From assembly GCA_003994795.1 (NCBI GenBank), contig AP018269.1, positions 2,939,484-3,003,483 of the forward strand: a stretch of 64,000 nt of DNA. Direction: 5' to 3'. The position numbers and the translations under genes are program-made. Shown piece after piece: positions 36,350 through 46,595 of this stretch. This DNA is from Cylindrospermum sp. NIES-4074. GTDB taxonomy: Bacteria > Cyanobacteriota > Cyanobacteriia > Cyanobacteriales > Nostocaceae. Position 1 is the stretch's first letter. Every line of letters begins with the position of its first letter. The notes under the pieces were generated by a model. The model was not told where the DNA came from. It worked only from the letters and a program-made list of their open reading frames with translations, and ran no database searches.

Positions 36350-38587
36350 TTAAAAGGCGATCTCATTCCTTCTTTCGAGTTGCCGTTTTTCTATTTCAGC
36401 GATGGGTAGGAGTAGGGTGTCTTCGATATGCGATCGCACTTCTGGAGATACATTACAAAGGCTATTTAGGCAATCAATCAGCAATTTATTCACATCATAA
36501 TACTGATTTAAAATTTCTGTTTGCTCATCATTGAAAATAATATCGAGAGGAAGCTGACGATACTGAATCACTATTGCTTTTAAATCCTCAATCCAATCCT
36601 GACCGTGAATTTGCCACCAAAATTCCTCTACAAGTTGTTTTTGTTCCCGCCATTCTACATCCGAGAATTTTTCTAAGTCTTCTGTTATTTCAGGTATCTG
36701 AGCTTTAAATTTTTGCCATACCTGTAGCAAATCAGAATTATGATCGTTAATACGACACCCATAATTAAGGTCGCTATAAAACTCACCGTAAGAGTCAGAG
36801 AAAATAGTACATACAAGGCTGAGATCAAGAAAGATATCATATAGATGTTCATACACAAGGTCATAGTCAAAGACATTTTCTTCAACCCCTTCAAATTTAC
36901 AAGCACCGCCAAGATAACCAGCTATATGACGGGCAGTTAGAAGATCGTAAACGAGAATATAATAAAATGCGCGGACATTAGCTGGATGACATGGAACTTT
37001 AACTAAATCAGATTTTTTATTTATTAACTCTAGAAAATGTTGCAAAGACTGGTTTGTTTTTTGGATTCCATCAATTTGTTTTTTTATTAAAAGTAGTTTT
37101 TCTCCGTTAGGATTTTCAATTATTTTTAAATCTGCTATAGCTTTCGATTGAATGACCGGATGCAAATAATATCCATTATCTCGTTTTTTTATCAACGAGC
37201 GATCACGCAAAGCATTAACTATCTGTTGTCGATCTTCTAGAATATCCCAAAGCAAGCAAAATACCCATATTTTTGGTAGTATAGAAACATCTTGAGAAGT
37301 GTAAAATCCTAAACGACAAAGAAGTTTATAAGCTGTAAAATTTTCCCTCTTTAGTTTATTAAACTGCCTATCAATCAGGTTAAACAAGGTTGGATTGACT
37401 AATAAATCATCACGATTATCCTGCCAATAATCTCTCAGATTTCCTTTTGCTGTTGTGACAATATCACCACTGAAGACAGACATTACCTCAGCATTCCCTC
37501 CATACGCTATGTACATCTCATTAAGAGAGTCGGCGTCTATAATAATGTTGGAACTAACAAAATATTGTTCCCATACCTCCCTCTTCAGTTCTTTTAACAA
37601 GTAAGGATAAGCCCTAATTCCAGGTTCATGTAGTAATTCTCTACTAGTAATTAAAGTAACTGACTGCACAGTTGAACTAGACAGCACCTTTAATAGTTCC
37701 CTGCATCGATAATGGGATGACGTGAAACTGCTATTTTGTAGAGTTAGGTGGAGATCATCAATCAACACTACAATTCGGTGAACATCGTCTTCTAGTTTAT
37801 CTCTCAAGCTATCCAGTGTAAGGTCAAAGTTTTGTTTTGGCTCTTCTTCAAAGTGTTCTTTCAACCAATTTTCAAGTTTATCTTCTATATAGGATATTTT
37901 CTGAATCTCTCTAATATAGAGTTTTAGCACTGGATGAAAACCTTGCTTTTTCAATTCCTTGAGATACTCCTCAGCAAGAAGTGTTTTACCAACACCACCT
38001 TCTGCATGAATGAGGATGACTCTTTCCCCTTTACTAACAACCTGGTTTAGCTCTGTTATCACCTCATCACGTCCTAAAAAATTAGGATTTTGAGAAGTAA
38101 TAGTTATCTTTTCTTGTGGTGTTTTTTCTTCCAAGTCCCATTGTTGTACTCTCTCAAAAAAAGCTTGAATCTTCCAATGAGACTGCTGATGCTCCACTTT
38201 ATCGTCTGAGCTAACAGCAGCTAACGCACCCGCACACCCCACAAAATCAGAATCGCTTGCTATTACCCTCTCAGCGCTTGAGTTTTGGGGTTGTAGGTTT
38301 GTGTCTGAGTGCAATCGCAGTTTCAGCACTTTTTTAAGTGGTTCTTGAAGATTATCTTTACTAACCTTTTCTCCTATGACTTCCGAAAGGAGTTTCCATA
38401 ACTTGGGAGCCACGTTTCGCTCCTTATGGTCAAGAGTAGAGCGTCCAGGGTAATTTTGATGAATTTCCTTATAAGTTTTTCCTTGCCAAGCTCCCCGAAA
38501 TATAGCCCTTTGCACATCATTAAATCGTTTACCTGTCTTAGCAGAAACTAAATCATCTGCATATTCTAAGGCTGCTTCAACGTCCAT
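36350..38587 (-). CDS. STAND-type NTPase with N-terminal HTH-like domain
   Basis: The first 85 residues of this 745-residue protein (MDVEAALEYADDLVSAKTGK, then LDHKERNVAPKLWKLLSEV) resemble the HTH-like domain found in cyanobacterial vWA-MoxR-associated proteins. An NTPase core follows at about 170-460: FLGRDEV, Walker A HAEGGVGKTLLA, Walker B IVVLIDDLHL, and sensor SVTLITSREL. The C-terminal half is helical with no obvious WD40, TPR or nuclease module. STAND proteins are signalling switches, and many act in anti-phage defence or programmed death; that role is inference. Base composition is more AT-rich than neighbours, suggesting transfer. It is convergent with xisI. Confidence 0.8.
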   Translation of the reverse strand: MDVEAALEYADDLVSAKTGKRFNDVQRAIFRGAWQGKTYKEIHQNYPGRSTLDHKERNVAPKLWKLLSEVIGEKVSKDNLQEPLKKVLKLRLHSDTNLQPQNSSAERVIASDSDFVGCAGALAAVSSDDKVEHQQSHWKIQAFFERVQQWDLEEKTPQEKITITSQNPNFLGRDEVITELNQVVSKGERVILIHAEGGVGKTLLAEEYLKELKKQGFHPVLKLYIREIQKISYIEDKLENWLKEHFEEEPKQNFDLTLDSLRDKLEDDVHRIVVLIDDLHLTLQNSSFTSSHYRCRELLKVLSSSTVQSVTLITSRELLHEPGIRAYPYLLKELKREVWEQYFVSSNIIIDADSLNEMYIAYGGNAEVMSVFSGDIVTTAKGNLRDYWQDNRDDLLVNPTLFNLIDRQFNKLKRENFTAYKLLCRLGFYTSQDVSILPKIWVFCLLWDILEDRQQIVNALRDRSLIKKRDNGYYLHPVIQSKAIADLKIIENPNGEKLLLIKKQIDGIQKTNQSLQHFLELINKKSDLVKVPCHPANVRAFYYILVYDLLTARHIAGYLGGACKFEGVEENVFDYDLVYEHLYDIFLDLSLVCTIFSDSYGEFYSDLNYGCRINDHNSDLLQVWQKFKAQIPEITEDLEKFSDVEWREQKQLVEEFWWQIHGQDWIEDLKAIVIQYRQLPLDIIFNDEQTEILNQYYDVNKLLIDCLNSLCNVSPEVRSHIEDTLLLPIAEIEKRQLERRNEIAF

Positions 38588-38760
38588 AAATCAGGCAGTG
38601 GTGAAAATATACTTCCTATTGTAATCTTAACCTTGCTGAACCTTCAGCTTTATTCACTGAAAGAACAAAACTGAAGTAAGCTGTATTGTTTTCTCTAGCT
38701 TGCTAAAGCAGACTATGGATAGTACGAGCCAAACACAATTTCAAACAAGGAAAACTTGAT

Positions 38761-39027
38761 ATGCATCACAACAACCAACAGCCAGAAGCTATTCAACTGG
38801 AGTTGCTTAAAAAAACTTTGCACGGTTGGGAGCCTGCATTCTCCGCAGATGTATCTTATAGCTTTACCACTGAACAGCTAGAACATCGCTTTGGTATTTC
38901 GCGCCAAGACTTGTACAAAATTAAGAGTAAACCCTACTCTTGGCGTTCCTCATTTTTAATCTTTTTACATTTGCGAAAAAATAAATGGCAGGTTTATAGC
39001 CTCAACCCTGTACCCGTTGGGAAATAA
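38761..39027 (+). CDS. Small hypothetical protein
   Basis: The 88-residue protein starts at an ATG preceded by AAGGA. TTEQLEHRFGISRQDLYKIKS looks like a helix-turn-helix. The protein is basic towards the C terminus. It is not a family I recognise. It is divergent from the STAND NTPase gene, which could make it a regulator of that gene (inference). Confidence 0.5.
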   Translation: MHHNNQQPEAIQLELLKKTLHGWEPAFSADVSYSFTTEQLEHRFGISRQDLYKIKSKPYSWRSSFLIFLHLRKNKWQVYSLNPVPVGK

Positions 39028-39064
39028 AGTCTTCTTATTGCGCTCTTCTTTGCGTCTTTGCGAC

Positions 39065-39105
39065 GGCAGTCGCTACAACGGGGGGAACCCCCGCAACGCG
39101 CTGCC
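39065..39105 (+). repeat. 41-bp palindrome family, copy 4, with recognisable empty site
   Basis: GGCAGTCGCTACAAC, core GGGGGGAACCCCC, GCAACGCGCTGCC. The flanks (TTCTTTGCGTCTTTGCG and CCTTTGCGTGAAACAAAAAG) match 62601-62639, where the same flanks occur without the palindrome. Confidence 0.85.
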
Positions 39106-39185
39106 TCGCCTTTGCGTGAAACAAAAAGAAAATTGCTGCAAAATGCGATCGCCTTTCAACTCCAGGTTAACCTAGCAAAAAGTCT

Positions 39186-41525
39186 CTAAGACTCTCCCGG
39201 CCAAGGAGTAGTGGGATTATCGTAATCATCAGCAGATAAATTATTCGTTGATGTGTATGCTTGTGCTACTAATTCTCTATCCATAATCCCCGTTAACTCG
39301 TCCAACGCCTCCAAAACCTCTGATGCAGACTGATAGCGTTGTTTGTAGTCACTTAGCACCATTTTACTGAGAATCTGAGCTAAAGACTGGCTCACTAGTG
39401 CCTGATCAATCCAGTTCAATTCGCCCTCAGCATCTGTCTTTAGTTGATGAGTAGCAATACCAGTTAAAGCTTTAATTCCAATCATCCCAGCTGCATAGAT
39501 GTCGCTACTATATTGTGGGCGTCCAAAACATTGCTCAGTGGGTGCATAACCCTTTGTCCCAATCCCAATAGTGAAGGCGGTTTGATCGTGATTTTCTGTT
39601 TGGTGGGCGCTGACTTCTTTAACTGCACCAAAGTCAATTAATACTAATTTCCAATCTGAGTGTCGCCGGATGATATTGCTAGGTTTAATATCTCGATGAA
39701 TTACACCATTTGCATGGACAAACACTAATATTTGCAATAAATCTTTTAAAATGGCGATAACTGCACTTTCCTCTAGGGGATTGCCTGATTTCAGTTCTTT
39801 ATTTAGAGGATGACCAAGTATATATTCTTGAACTAAATAAAATTCTCGGTCTTCTTCAAAAGAAGCTAAAAGCTGAGGTATTTGGTTGTGTGTTCCCAAC
39901 TTTTCTAGGGTTTGCGCCTCTGATGTAAATAAACGTCTGGCAAGTTCTAAAGCTTCTGATTTGACATTAGCTGGTTTTAGCTGCTTAACAACACATTGGG
40001 GATTGCCAGGACGTTGGATATCTTCAGCAATGTAGGTTTCACTAAATCCACCTGCACCGAGAACTTTGACAATTTTGTAGCGTCCACTCAGTATTTTTCC
40101 TGACACTGCTAAATCCCGTTGCTGGATGAGGTCTTGCAGGTCATCTTGTTGGCTGATAATCTCTTGGACAACGGCGGAGGATCTATATTTCTGAAAAATC
40201 GTCACTAGTTGACGTTTGCTGATTTTTTCTCTAACTACTTCGGTTCCTAGATAGCCAAATCCGCTGAAGGCGATCGCCATCATGGGGATGACGGTGGGAA
40301 AAATCAACTGACCATAGATAAAAATCCCATAGCTGATACCGCCCCAAACACTGACCAGAACTAGACTTAACAAAAATCGCTTGATACCTTGCTTGGTTCT
40401 GGTGACGATAAAAGCTGTACCACCCACTAGCACCAACACAAACAAACCCTGCAAAACTGGACTATTAATTGCTGGGGCGATCGCTTTTCCTGCCATCAAA
40501 GTGGCGATCGCATTCGCATGAATTTCCACCCCGGCCATCCGTTCGGGATTCAGCCCATTTTGGGAAATAGCTACTGGATGGTAATCTTGACTCAACTTAG
40601 CTGTGGCGCCAATCAAGACGATCTTATTTTTGAACACCTTTCCCTGTTGCAAATAGCCGTTCCAGTTTTCTGGGTCGAGTACATACCATAAGGGAATTGT
40701 CTCAAATGTGCCACCTGTTCCAAAGAAATAAATGCGATCGCCCTTTGGGGGGGAATATTTTACTTCTGCTGCCCCCAAAACTGCCTCTTCAAAAGAGGGT
40801 AGTTTGGTTGTCACCACATCTTCTTGGGCTAACGACTTAGAAAATGCTTTCGCAAATCGGTGAATTTTACCATCCACCTCCACGGGAAAATTAACTGAAC
40901 CAATGGTAGTGGAACCCGTGCGAAACATCTCCTGGGGCTGGGTTAATTGCACAAAACTGCCTTGGTGTGTCTCGAAATTTTCGTAGACTGCGGCTAAGGT
41001 AACTTTGCTGCCGTATTTTTGTAAAGCTGCTTGAAATTGGCGATCGTCAGCAGATCCATAACTACTTGGCGTATCAAAAACTACGTCTAATGCTACTGAT
41101 CGTACACCAGCCTCCATCAAATTTGTAATTATTTGGGCATAAGCAGCACGTTTATAGGGAAAAGATTTCAGTGGTTCTAGGTAGGCATATTGTCGCGGAT
41201 CTGTTTTATAGTACTGTTCGGGGACTGATATGGACTGATCATCAATTGCCAAAATCACGATGTCTTCTGGAGGCACCATTGACCCACGCAGTTGGAAAAA
41301 GGTGGCATTTGCCTGACTTTCCATCAATTGAACCCAGCCCCAACCAGAAGCACTCAGCAGCGCTGCCCCCATTGCTGAAGCACCAGTGAGCAGATGACCC
41401 AACCGGGCTATGAGCTTAGACTGCTGTGTTGATGCCGTCGCCGTTAATTTTGTCGGTTTACTTGCCGAGCCATTAGCAGCAGCGACTGAATTTTTGGTTA
41501 AGGTAGATGTAGGTTCTTCTGCCAT
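39186..41525 (-). CDS. CHASE2-domain serine/threonine protein kinase
   Basis: This 779-residue protein has a first membrane helix near residues 47-70, then an extracytoplasmic CHASE2 sensor (about 75-345: PPEDIVILAIDDQSI, VRSVALDVVFDTPS, FKNKIVLIGATAKLSQDYH). Three membrane helices follow (about 350-435) and then a cytoplasmic Hanks-type kinase (about 490-760). The kinase has YKIVKVLGAGGFSETYIA, VVKQLKP with the ATP-site Lys, VIHRDIKPSNII and LIDFGAVKE, so it should be active. It would transmit an external signal by phosphorylating cytosolic proteins on Ser or Thr. It stands alone on the minus strand. Confidence 0.92.
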   Translation of the reverse strand: MAEEPTSTLTKNSVAAANGSASKPTKLTATASTQQSKLIARLGHLLTGASAMGAALLSASGWGWVQLMESQANATFFQLRGSMVPPEDIVILAIDDQSISVPEQYYKTDPRQYAYLEPLKSFPYKRAAYAQIITNLMEAGVRSVALDVVFDTPSSYGSADDRQFQAALQKYGSKVTLAAVYENFETHQGSFVQLTQPQEMFRTGSTTIGSVNFPVEVDGKIHRFAKAFSKSLAQEDVVTTKLPSFEEAVLGAAEVKYSPPKGDRIYFFGTGGTFETIPLWYVLDPENWNGYLQQGKVFKNKIVLIGATAKLSQDYHPVAISQNGLNPERMAGVEIHANAIATLMAGKAIAPAINSPVLQGLFVLVLVGGTAFIVTRTKQGIKRFLLSLVLVSVWGGISYGIFIYGQLIFPTVIPMMAIAFSGFGYLGTEVVREKISKRQLVTIFQKYRSSAVVQEIISQQDDLQDLIQQRDLAVSGKILSGRYKIVKVLGAGGFSETYIAEDIQRPGNPQCVVKQLKPANVKSEALELARRLFTSEAQTLEKLGTHNQIPQLLASFEEDREFYLVQEYILGHPLNKELKSGNPLEESAVIAILKDLLQILVFVHANGVIHRDIKPSNIIRRHSDWKLVLIDFGAVKEVSAHQTENHDQTAFTIGIGTKGYAPTEQCFGRPQYSSDIYAAGMIGIKALTGIATHQLKTDAEGELNWIDQALVSQSLAQILSKMVLSDYKQRYQSASEVLEALDELTGIMDRELVAQAYTSTNNLSADDYDNPTTPWPGES

Positions 41526-42253
41526 ATCGTGTTACTGATTAATTTAAGTACAACACTTTTATTTGTTCAGACCCTGTTTTAGTGCCAACACTTTGAAATT
41601 AGACTTAAATGAAAATCCTATACATTTGTCAAGTATCCTTTAATTCTCACCAAACTTGCGTTAACACAGTTCCTATAAGAAGCGCCCAAACCAGAGACTG
41701 CCTAATTTCTTCTCTGACTGAACTCCCATCTGTGATTGTGGCACAGACTTGAGCCAGAGATGCTTACCGGGAGCAATTGCTGGCGGTGAGATTCTACCCT
41801 AGCCAACAAGCAATCCCCTAACCAGGGTTCTAGTAGAAACCACCCCAAGGATGTTTTCTGCCTCTGGTGCAAAGTTGCTACTTTCCTCAAAACATTTCTT
41901 GATATTGATGACAAAACCTATTAATGGGCATCAGCCTATATCTTACTCTAAGCCTATGGCATACCTCTTTGGGGGTAAACTTGACTGTTGTAGAGATCAG
42001 AATGCTGTTACTCAGTCAATTTTATTGGTAGATTTTGATCATAGGGCGTCTGTTGAAAGTCTTGGAGGTGAAAAAGGTGCAGCGCCCAGCATCTCAACTC
42101 TAATGTTTTAGCCGATGCTCTGCTTTGCAAGAGGTAAGATACAAGCTATACATGCACATCTACTTTATAGATATTAGCAAAATTGTCATTTGAGAATTGC
42201 TATAATCTATTGTTCCATCTAACTTTCTTATCTATTATTAGGTGTAAATTTCT
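41526..42253. other. Intergenic region, 728 bp, no gene supported
   Basis: Short open frames here have no protein-like character. There is one imperfect stem (TTGCTGG near 41777 with CCAACAAGCAA near 41801). The stretch carries the promoters of the divergent kinase and LabA-like genes. A small RNA cannot be excluded. Confidence 0.4.
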
Positions 42254-42775
42254 ATGGGTTCTCCAATGAATCGTCTGTCTATTTTTGTAGACGGAAACAA
42301 TATGTTCTATGCTCAACAAAAAAACGGCTGGTTTTTTGACCCGCGACGGGTCTTAGAATACTTCAAACATGAGCAGTCAGAGACAACATTAATTAATGCA
42401 TTTTGGTACACTGGCTTAAAAGATCCACAGGATCAACGTGGTTTTAGAGATGCGCTAATTAGTCTGGGATATACAGTACGCACTAAAATTCTCAAAGAAT
42501 ACTATGATGATGTCTCCGGTCGTTACTCGCAAAAAGCGAATTTAGATATTGAAATTGTAGTAGATATGTTTAATACAGTAGACCAGTACGACCGAGTTGT
42601 ATTATTCAGCGGCGATGGAGATTTTGAAAGAGCAATCGAACTATTACGCTCAAAAAATACCCATATAACTGTGGTATCAACAGAAGGAATGATTGCTAGA
42701 GAGTTACGTAATGCTACTGATAGATATATAGACTTGAACGATATCAGAAACCAAATAGAAAAAACAGAAGGTTAG
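42254..42775 (+). CDS. NYN-domain protein, LabA-like
   Basis: This 173-residue PIN-like (NYN) fold has the acidic residues of the metal site in LSIFVDGNNMFYAQ, DIEIVVDMFN and VVLFSGDGDFERAIELL, as in LabA/DUF88 proteins. LabA of Synechococcus modulates circadian output; homologues in other bacteria are presumed ribonucleases. The conserved fold begins at MNRLSIFVDG, so ATG 42266 is an alternative start. leuA follows on the same strand after 92 bp. Confidence 0.88.
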   Translation: MGSPMNRLSIFVDGNNMFYAQQKNGWFFDPRRVLEYFKHEQSETTLINAFWYTGLKDPQDQRGFRDALISLGYTVRTKILKEYYDDVSGRYSQKANLDIEIVVDMFNTVDQYDRVVLFSGDGDFERAIELLRSKNTHITVVSTEGMIARELRNATDRYIDLNDIRNQIEKTEG

Positions 42776-42867
42776 TAACCTTAGCAATTATTTACAAATG
42801 TTAAAAGTAAAAAACTAAGGTTGAAGGTATTTTAAGCCAACAGTAAAAACTAAACAACGAACCGCAG

Positions 42868-44472
42868 ATGAGCAACCAAGCAGATAGAATCATTATTTTT
42901 GACACCACACTCCGGGACGGAGAGCAATGTCCGGGAGCAACTCTAAATATAGACGAAAAGCTAGCTATTGCGAAGCAACTGGCACGCCTGGGTGTAGACA
43001 TTATTGAAGCAGGATTTGCCTTTGCTAGTCCTGGAGATTTTGAAGCAGTCAACAAGATTGCCCAAATTGTGGGGACAGAAGATGGCCCAGTAATTTGTAG
43101 TTTAGCCAGAGCTAGACACGATGATATCAAAGCGGCAGCAGAAGCAATCAAACCGGCGGCTCGTGGTAGGATTCATACTTTTATTGCCACCTCTGATATA
43201 CACCTCCAGTACAAGCTAAAAAAGACAAAATCAGAAGTCCTGGCAATAGCTGAAGAAATGGTAGCTTATGCCAAAACCTTTACTGATGATGTAGAATTTT
43301 CTCCTGAAGATGCCGGACGCTCTAAGCCAGAATTTCTTTACCAAGTGTTAGAGCGTGCGATCGCAGCTGGAGCAACAACTGTTAATATTCCTGATACGGT
43401 GGGTTACACCACGCCCAGTGAATTTGGGGCAATAATTAAGGGCATTAAAGAAAATGTCCCCAACATCGACCAAGCAATTATCTCTGTTCATGGTCATAAT
43501 GATTTAGGTTTGGCAGTTGCCAACTTTTTAGAAGCTGTGAAAAATGGTGCTAGGCAACTAGAATGCACCATCAATGGTATTGGTGAACGGGCAGGAAATG
43601 CCGCACTAGAAGAGTTGGTGATGGCGTTACACGTCAGGCGGCAATATTTCAATCCCTTCTTGGGACGTTCAGCAGACTCTGAAGAACCACTCACAAATAT
43701 CGACACCAGACAAATTTACAAATCTTCGCGCCTAGTTTCCAACTTAACGGGAATGCTAGTGCAACCAAATAAAGCCATAGTCGGGGCAAATGCCTTTGCT
43801 CATGAGTCGGGTATTCATCAAGATGGGGTGTTAAAAAACAAGCTCACCTACGAAATTATGGATGCTCAATTGATTGGGTTATCAGATAATCAAATCGTTT
43901 TGGGCAAACATTCCGGGAGAAATGCCTTCCGCACCCGCTTAAAAGAATTGGGCTTTGAACTGTCAGAAACAGAATTAAATAAAGCCTTCGTTAGATTCAA
44001 AGACGTAGCGGATAAAAAGAAAGAAATTTCTGATTGGGATTTGGAAGCTATTGTCAATGATGAAATCCAACAAGCACCCGCTTTGTTTCGGGTAGAGTTG
44101 GTACAAGTTTCCTGCGGTAGCAACGCCAAACCTACCGCTACAGTCACTCTCCGCACCCCAGAAGGTGAAGAATTAACTGATGCGGCTATTGGTACAGGGC
44201 CAGTTGATGCTGTCTACAAAGCCATTAACCGTGTGGTGAATGTACCTAACCAGTTGATTGAGTTTTCTGTGCAGTCAGTAACAGAGGGAATTGATGCTCT
44301 TGGGGAAGTAACTATCCGGTTGAAACATGAATCGAGAGTCTATTCCGGTCATGCAGCAAATACGGATATTATTGTGGCATCGGCTCAAGCTTACGTTAAT
44401 GCACTTAATAGATTATATGCAGCATTACAGCATCAAGAACAGCCAGAGGAAGTAATTGCACAGAAGGTGTAA
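42868..44472 (+). CDS. leuA: 2-isopropylmalate synthase
   Basis: The 534-residue enzyme condenses acetyl-CoA with 2-oxoisovalerate, the first step of leucine synthesis. The catalytic TIM barrel begins [18 protein letters not shown] (Asp and Arg of the metal site). Then come [37 protein letters not shown] with the metal-binding His pair, and [18 protein letters not shown]. The C-terminal regulatory domain (about 395-520) that binds leucine for feedback inhibition is complete. The ATG start fits the family. Confidence 0.97.
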   Translation: MSNQADRIIIFDTTLRDGEQCPGATLNIDEKLAIAKQLARLGVDIIEAGFAFASPGDFEAVNKIAQIVGTEDGPVICSLARARHDDIKAAAEAIKPAARGRIHTFIATSDIHLQYKLKKTKSEVLAIAEEMVAYAKTFTDDVEFSPEDAGRSKPEFLYQVLERAIAAGATTVNIPDTVGYTTPSEFGAIIKGIKENVPNIDQAIISVHGHNDLGLAVANFLEAVKNGARQLECTINGIGERAGNAALEELVMALHVRRQYFNPFLGRSADSEEPLTNIDTRQIYKSSRLVSNLTGMLVQPNKAIVGANAFAHESGIHQDGVLKNKLTYEIMDAQLIGLSDNQIVLGKHSGRNAFRTRLKELGFELSETELNKAFVRFKDVADKKKEISDWDLEAIVNDEIQQAPALFRVELVQVSCGSNAKPTATVTLRTPEGEELTDAAIGTGPVDAVYKAINRVVNVPNQLIEFSVQSVTEGIDALGEVTIRLKHESRVYSGHAANTDIIVASAQAYVNALNRLYAALQHQEQPEEVIAQKV

Positions 44473-44516
44473 AACGTCCCTATCTCATAAACAGGCTAGT
44501 TACTTGTTAAAAAAAT

Positions 44517-44547
44517 ATTCCCCAAGCTCACCCTAGAGTTGGGGAAT
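44517..44547 (+). terminator. Hairpin between leuA and the RecQ-type gene
   Basis: ATTCCCCAA pairs with TTGGGGAAT (9 bp) around a 13-nt loop, 45 bp past leuA. There is no proper T-run after it, so it may act as an mRNA-stabilising or weak termination structure. Confidence 0.55.
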
Positions 44548-44559
44548 GTCAATATTTAG

Positions 44560-46026
44560 ATGAATGTGATTAAACTGATTATGAATCACCCAATTACAAC
44601 ATCTTGGCATGAAGTCCGCGCTGCCTTTAAAAAAATTTGGGGTTATGAAGATTTCCGTCCGCCACAGGGAGAAATTGTTCGCAGTTTGTTGGCAAAACAA
44701 GATACATTAATTATTCTGCCCACAGGTGGGGGAAAGTCGATTTGTTTTCAACTTCCTGCACTGCTACAAACAGGATTAACTTTGGTGGTTTCTCCCTTAG
44801 TGGCGTTGATGGAAAACCAAGTTGAGGAATTACGCCAAAAACACCAAAAAGCGGCGCTTTTGCATAGTGAATTATCTTCATTTCAGCGGCGGACAACTTT
44901 GCTAGCTTTAGAAAGAAAACAATTAAGATTACTGTATTTATCACCAGAAACTTTACTAAGTGCGCCAGTGTGGGAAAGATTGTGTGATCCACAATTGCAA
45001 ATTAATGGTTTAATTTTGGATGAAGCGCATTGTTTGGTGCAGTGGGGTGACACATTTCGCCCAGCTTATCGGCGATTGGGGGCGGTGCGATCGGCTTTGC
45101 TAAAATCAAAACCACCGGGAACAAAAATTAGCATAGCTGCTTTTACTGCTACAGCTGATCCTTTAGCCCAAAAGATTATTTCTACAGTTTTACAATTACA
45201 AAAACCTGAAGTTTTTCGCCTTAATCCCTACCGTTCTAATTTGCATTTGAATGTCCGCATTGCTTGGACTCCCAGAGGTAGGAAGCAACAATTATTAAAA
45301 TTTATTCAAAATCGACCAAATCAACCGGGTTTAGTTTATGTTCGCACTCGACGAGATAGCGATAACTTAGCCGAGTGGTTAACCCAGATGGGTTATGAGA
45401 CAGCGAGTTATCATGCGGGACTAGGTGCAACAGAACGCCGTGCTGTAGAAGCCGGCTGGCTAAGTGGCAAAATGCCCTTTGTGGTGTGTAGCTGTGCTTT
45501 TGGGATGGGGATAAATAAAACTGATGTGCGCTGGGTGATTCATTTTCACTCACCAAATCTGCTGTCTGAATATGTGCAAGAAATTGGCCGGGGGGGAAGG
45601 GATGGTAAACCAGCAGAAGCGTTGATGTTGGTAAGTGAACCTACGGGGTGGTTAGATGCTGAGGATAAGCAGAGACAGCGGTTTTTTGAGGAGAAAGTGC
45701 GATCGCAACAACAAACAGCACAACAATTAATCAAAAAGCTGCCACAGCAAGGAGAAGTGAACGCTGTAACCAAAAAATTTCCTGATGGTGCGATCGCACT
45801 TTCCCTACTCCACAGTAGCGGACAACTGAAGTGGATTGACCCTTTCCATTACACTATTACCCAAAAAACGGGAAATCAGCCACCAACGCAATTACAAGCC
45901 GCACAACAAATGAATAAATATTTAACTACCAAGCAGTGTCGTTGGCAATTCTTATTAAACGCCTTTGGTTTTGACAAAGAAGCAGCTAACTGGCGTTGTG
46001 GACATTGCGATAATTGCAAAAATTAG
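44560..46026 (+). CDS. recQ: RecQ-family ATP-dependent DNA helicase (short form)
   Basis: The 488-residue protein has the motifs of a superfamily 2 helicase: FRPPQGEIVRSLLAKQD (motif 0), LPTGGGKSICFQLPAL (Walker A), VSPLVALMENQV, LDEAHCLVQWGDTFRP (DEAH and aromatic loop), AAFTATADP and VYVRTRRDSDNLAEWL. The arginine-finger region is EIGRGGRDGKPAEAL. The C-terminal zinc region CRWQFLLNAFG...CGHCDNC is partial, and HRDC is absent. It should unwind branched DNA in repair. ATG 44560 or 44581 may be the start. Confidence 0.9.
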   Translation: MNVIKLIMNHPITTSWHEVRAAFKKIWGYEDFRPPQGEIVRSLLAKQDTLIILPTGGGKSICFQLPALLQTGLTLVVSPLVALMENQVEELRQKHQKAALLHSELSSFQRRTTLLALERKQLRLLYLSPETLLSAPVWERLCDPQLQINGLILDEAHCLVQWGDTFRPAYRRLGAVRSALLKSKPPGTKISIAAFTATADPLAQKIISTVLQLQKPEVFRLNPYRSNLHLNVRIAWTPRGRKQQLLKFIQNRPNQPGLVYVRTRRDSDNLAEWLTQMGYETASYHAGLGATERRAVEAGWLSGKMPFVVCSCAFGMGINKTDVRWVIHFHSPNLLSEYVQEIGRGGRDGKPAEALMLVSEPTGWLDAEDKQRQRFFEEKVRSQQQTAQQLIKKLPQQGEVNAVTKKFPDGAIALSLLHSSGQLKWIDPFHYTITQKTGNQPPTQLQAAQQMNKYLTTKQCRWQFLLNAFGFDKEAANWRCGHCDNCKN

Positions 46027-46028
46027 AA

Positions 46029-46508
46029 CTATGCAATAATTTCATGTTTTTTACCATTGAATTGCTCAAATATGGAACGATGGGATAAATAACTAAATTC
46101 ATCATCTCGCTCTTCATATTGTTGAATCCAATTATTGAGAAACTCGAAAGTTTGTGCTTGCTCCTCTGGTGATTTGAATTTGTGTGGCTCCCAAGGGCGA
46201 TTACGGTTATTTTCAACGCACTTATCAATGCCGGGGTTGAGGAAATAAACTTCAGTTGCGAATTCAATAGCAATTTTTATTAGTGTACTGTAGCAGCCTT
46301 CAATTACCCAAGAAGGATGATTTTTGATAAAGCCTCGTAGATCATTTTCTGCATCTTCGTGAGGACGCCGTATAGCAATTTGGTTTGGTTCCCAGACGAT
46401 AGTATCGAGGTCGAGAACAGGAATGCTGTATTCTTGTCCAAGCTTATTTGCGAGAGTGCTTTTTCCAGAACCAGAATTACCAAATATTATAAATCGATAC
46501 ATTGTCAT
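46029..46508 (-). CDS. P-loop NTPase, adenylate/shikimate-kinase-like
   Basis: In this 159-residue protein FIIFGNSGSGKSTLANKLG is a clear Walker A, and VLDLDTIVWEP is the substrate-side Asp region typical of small nucleoside-kinase-like proteins (topology-modulation FlaR-like group). HPSWVIEGCYST is the conserved middle strand. The substrate is unknown. It converges on the helicase gene with 2 bp between the stops. AT-rich composition suggests an accessory gene. MYRFIIFG could be the true start (46502). Confidence 0.82.
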   Translation of the reverse strand: MTMYRFIIFGNSGSGKSTLANKLGQEYSIPVLDLDTIVWEPNQIAIRRPHEDAENDLRGFIKNHPSWVIEGCYSTLIKIAIEFATEVYFLNPGIDKCVENNRNRPWEPHKFKSPEEQAQTFEFLNNWIQQYEERDDEFSYLSHRSIFEQFNGKKHEIIA

Positions 46509-46595
46509 GTTTTGATGATAAATATCTGTCTGTGCAGTATTATTTTTTGTTATTTTACCGTTGACTGAGAGGGCGGGGAGACCCCGCCCCTACAT

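Noticed and set aside
41702-42111. Small frames upstream of the LabA-like gene (70 and 86 residues)
   Set aside because: They have no ribosome binding site, no protein-like composition and no recognisable motif, so I treat the region as intergenic.
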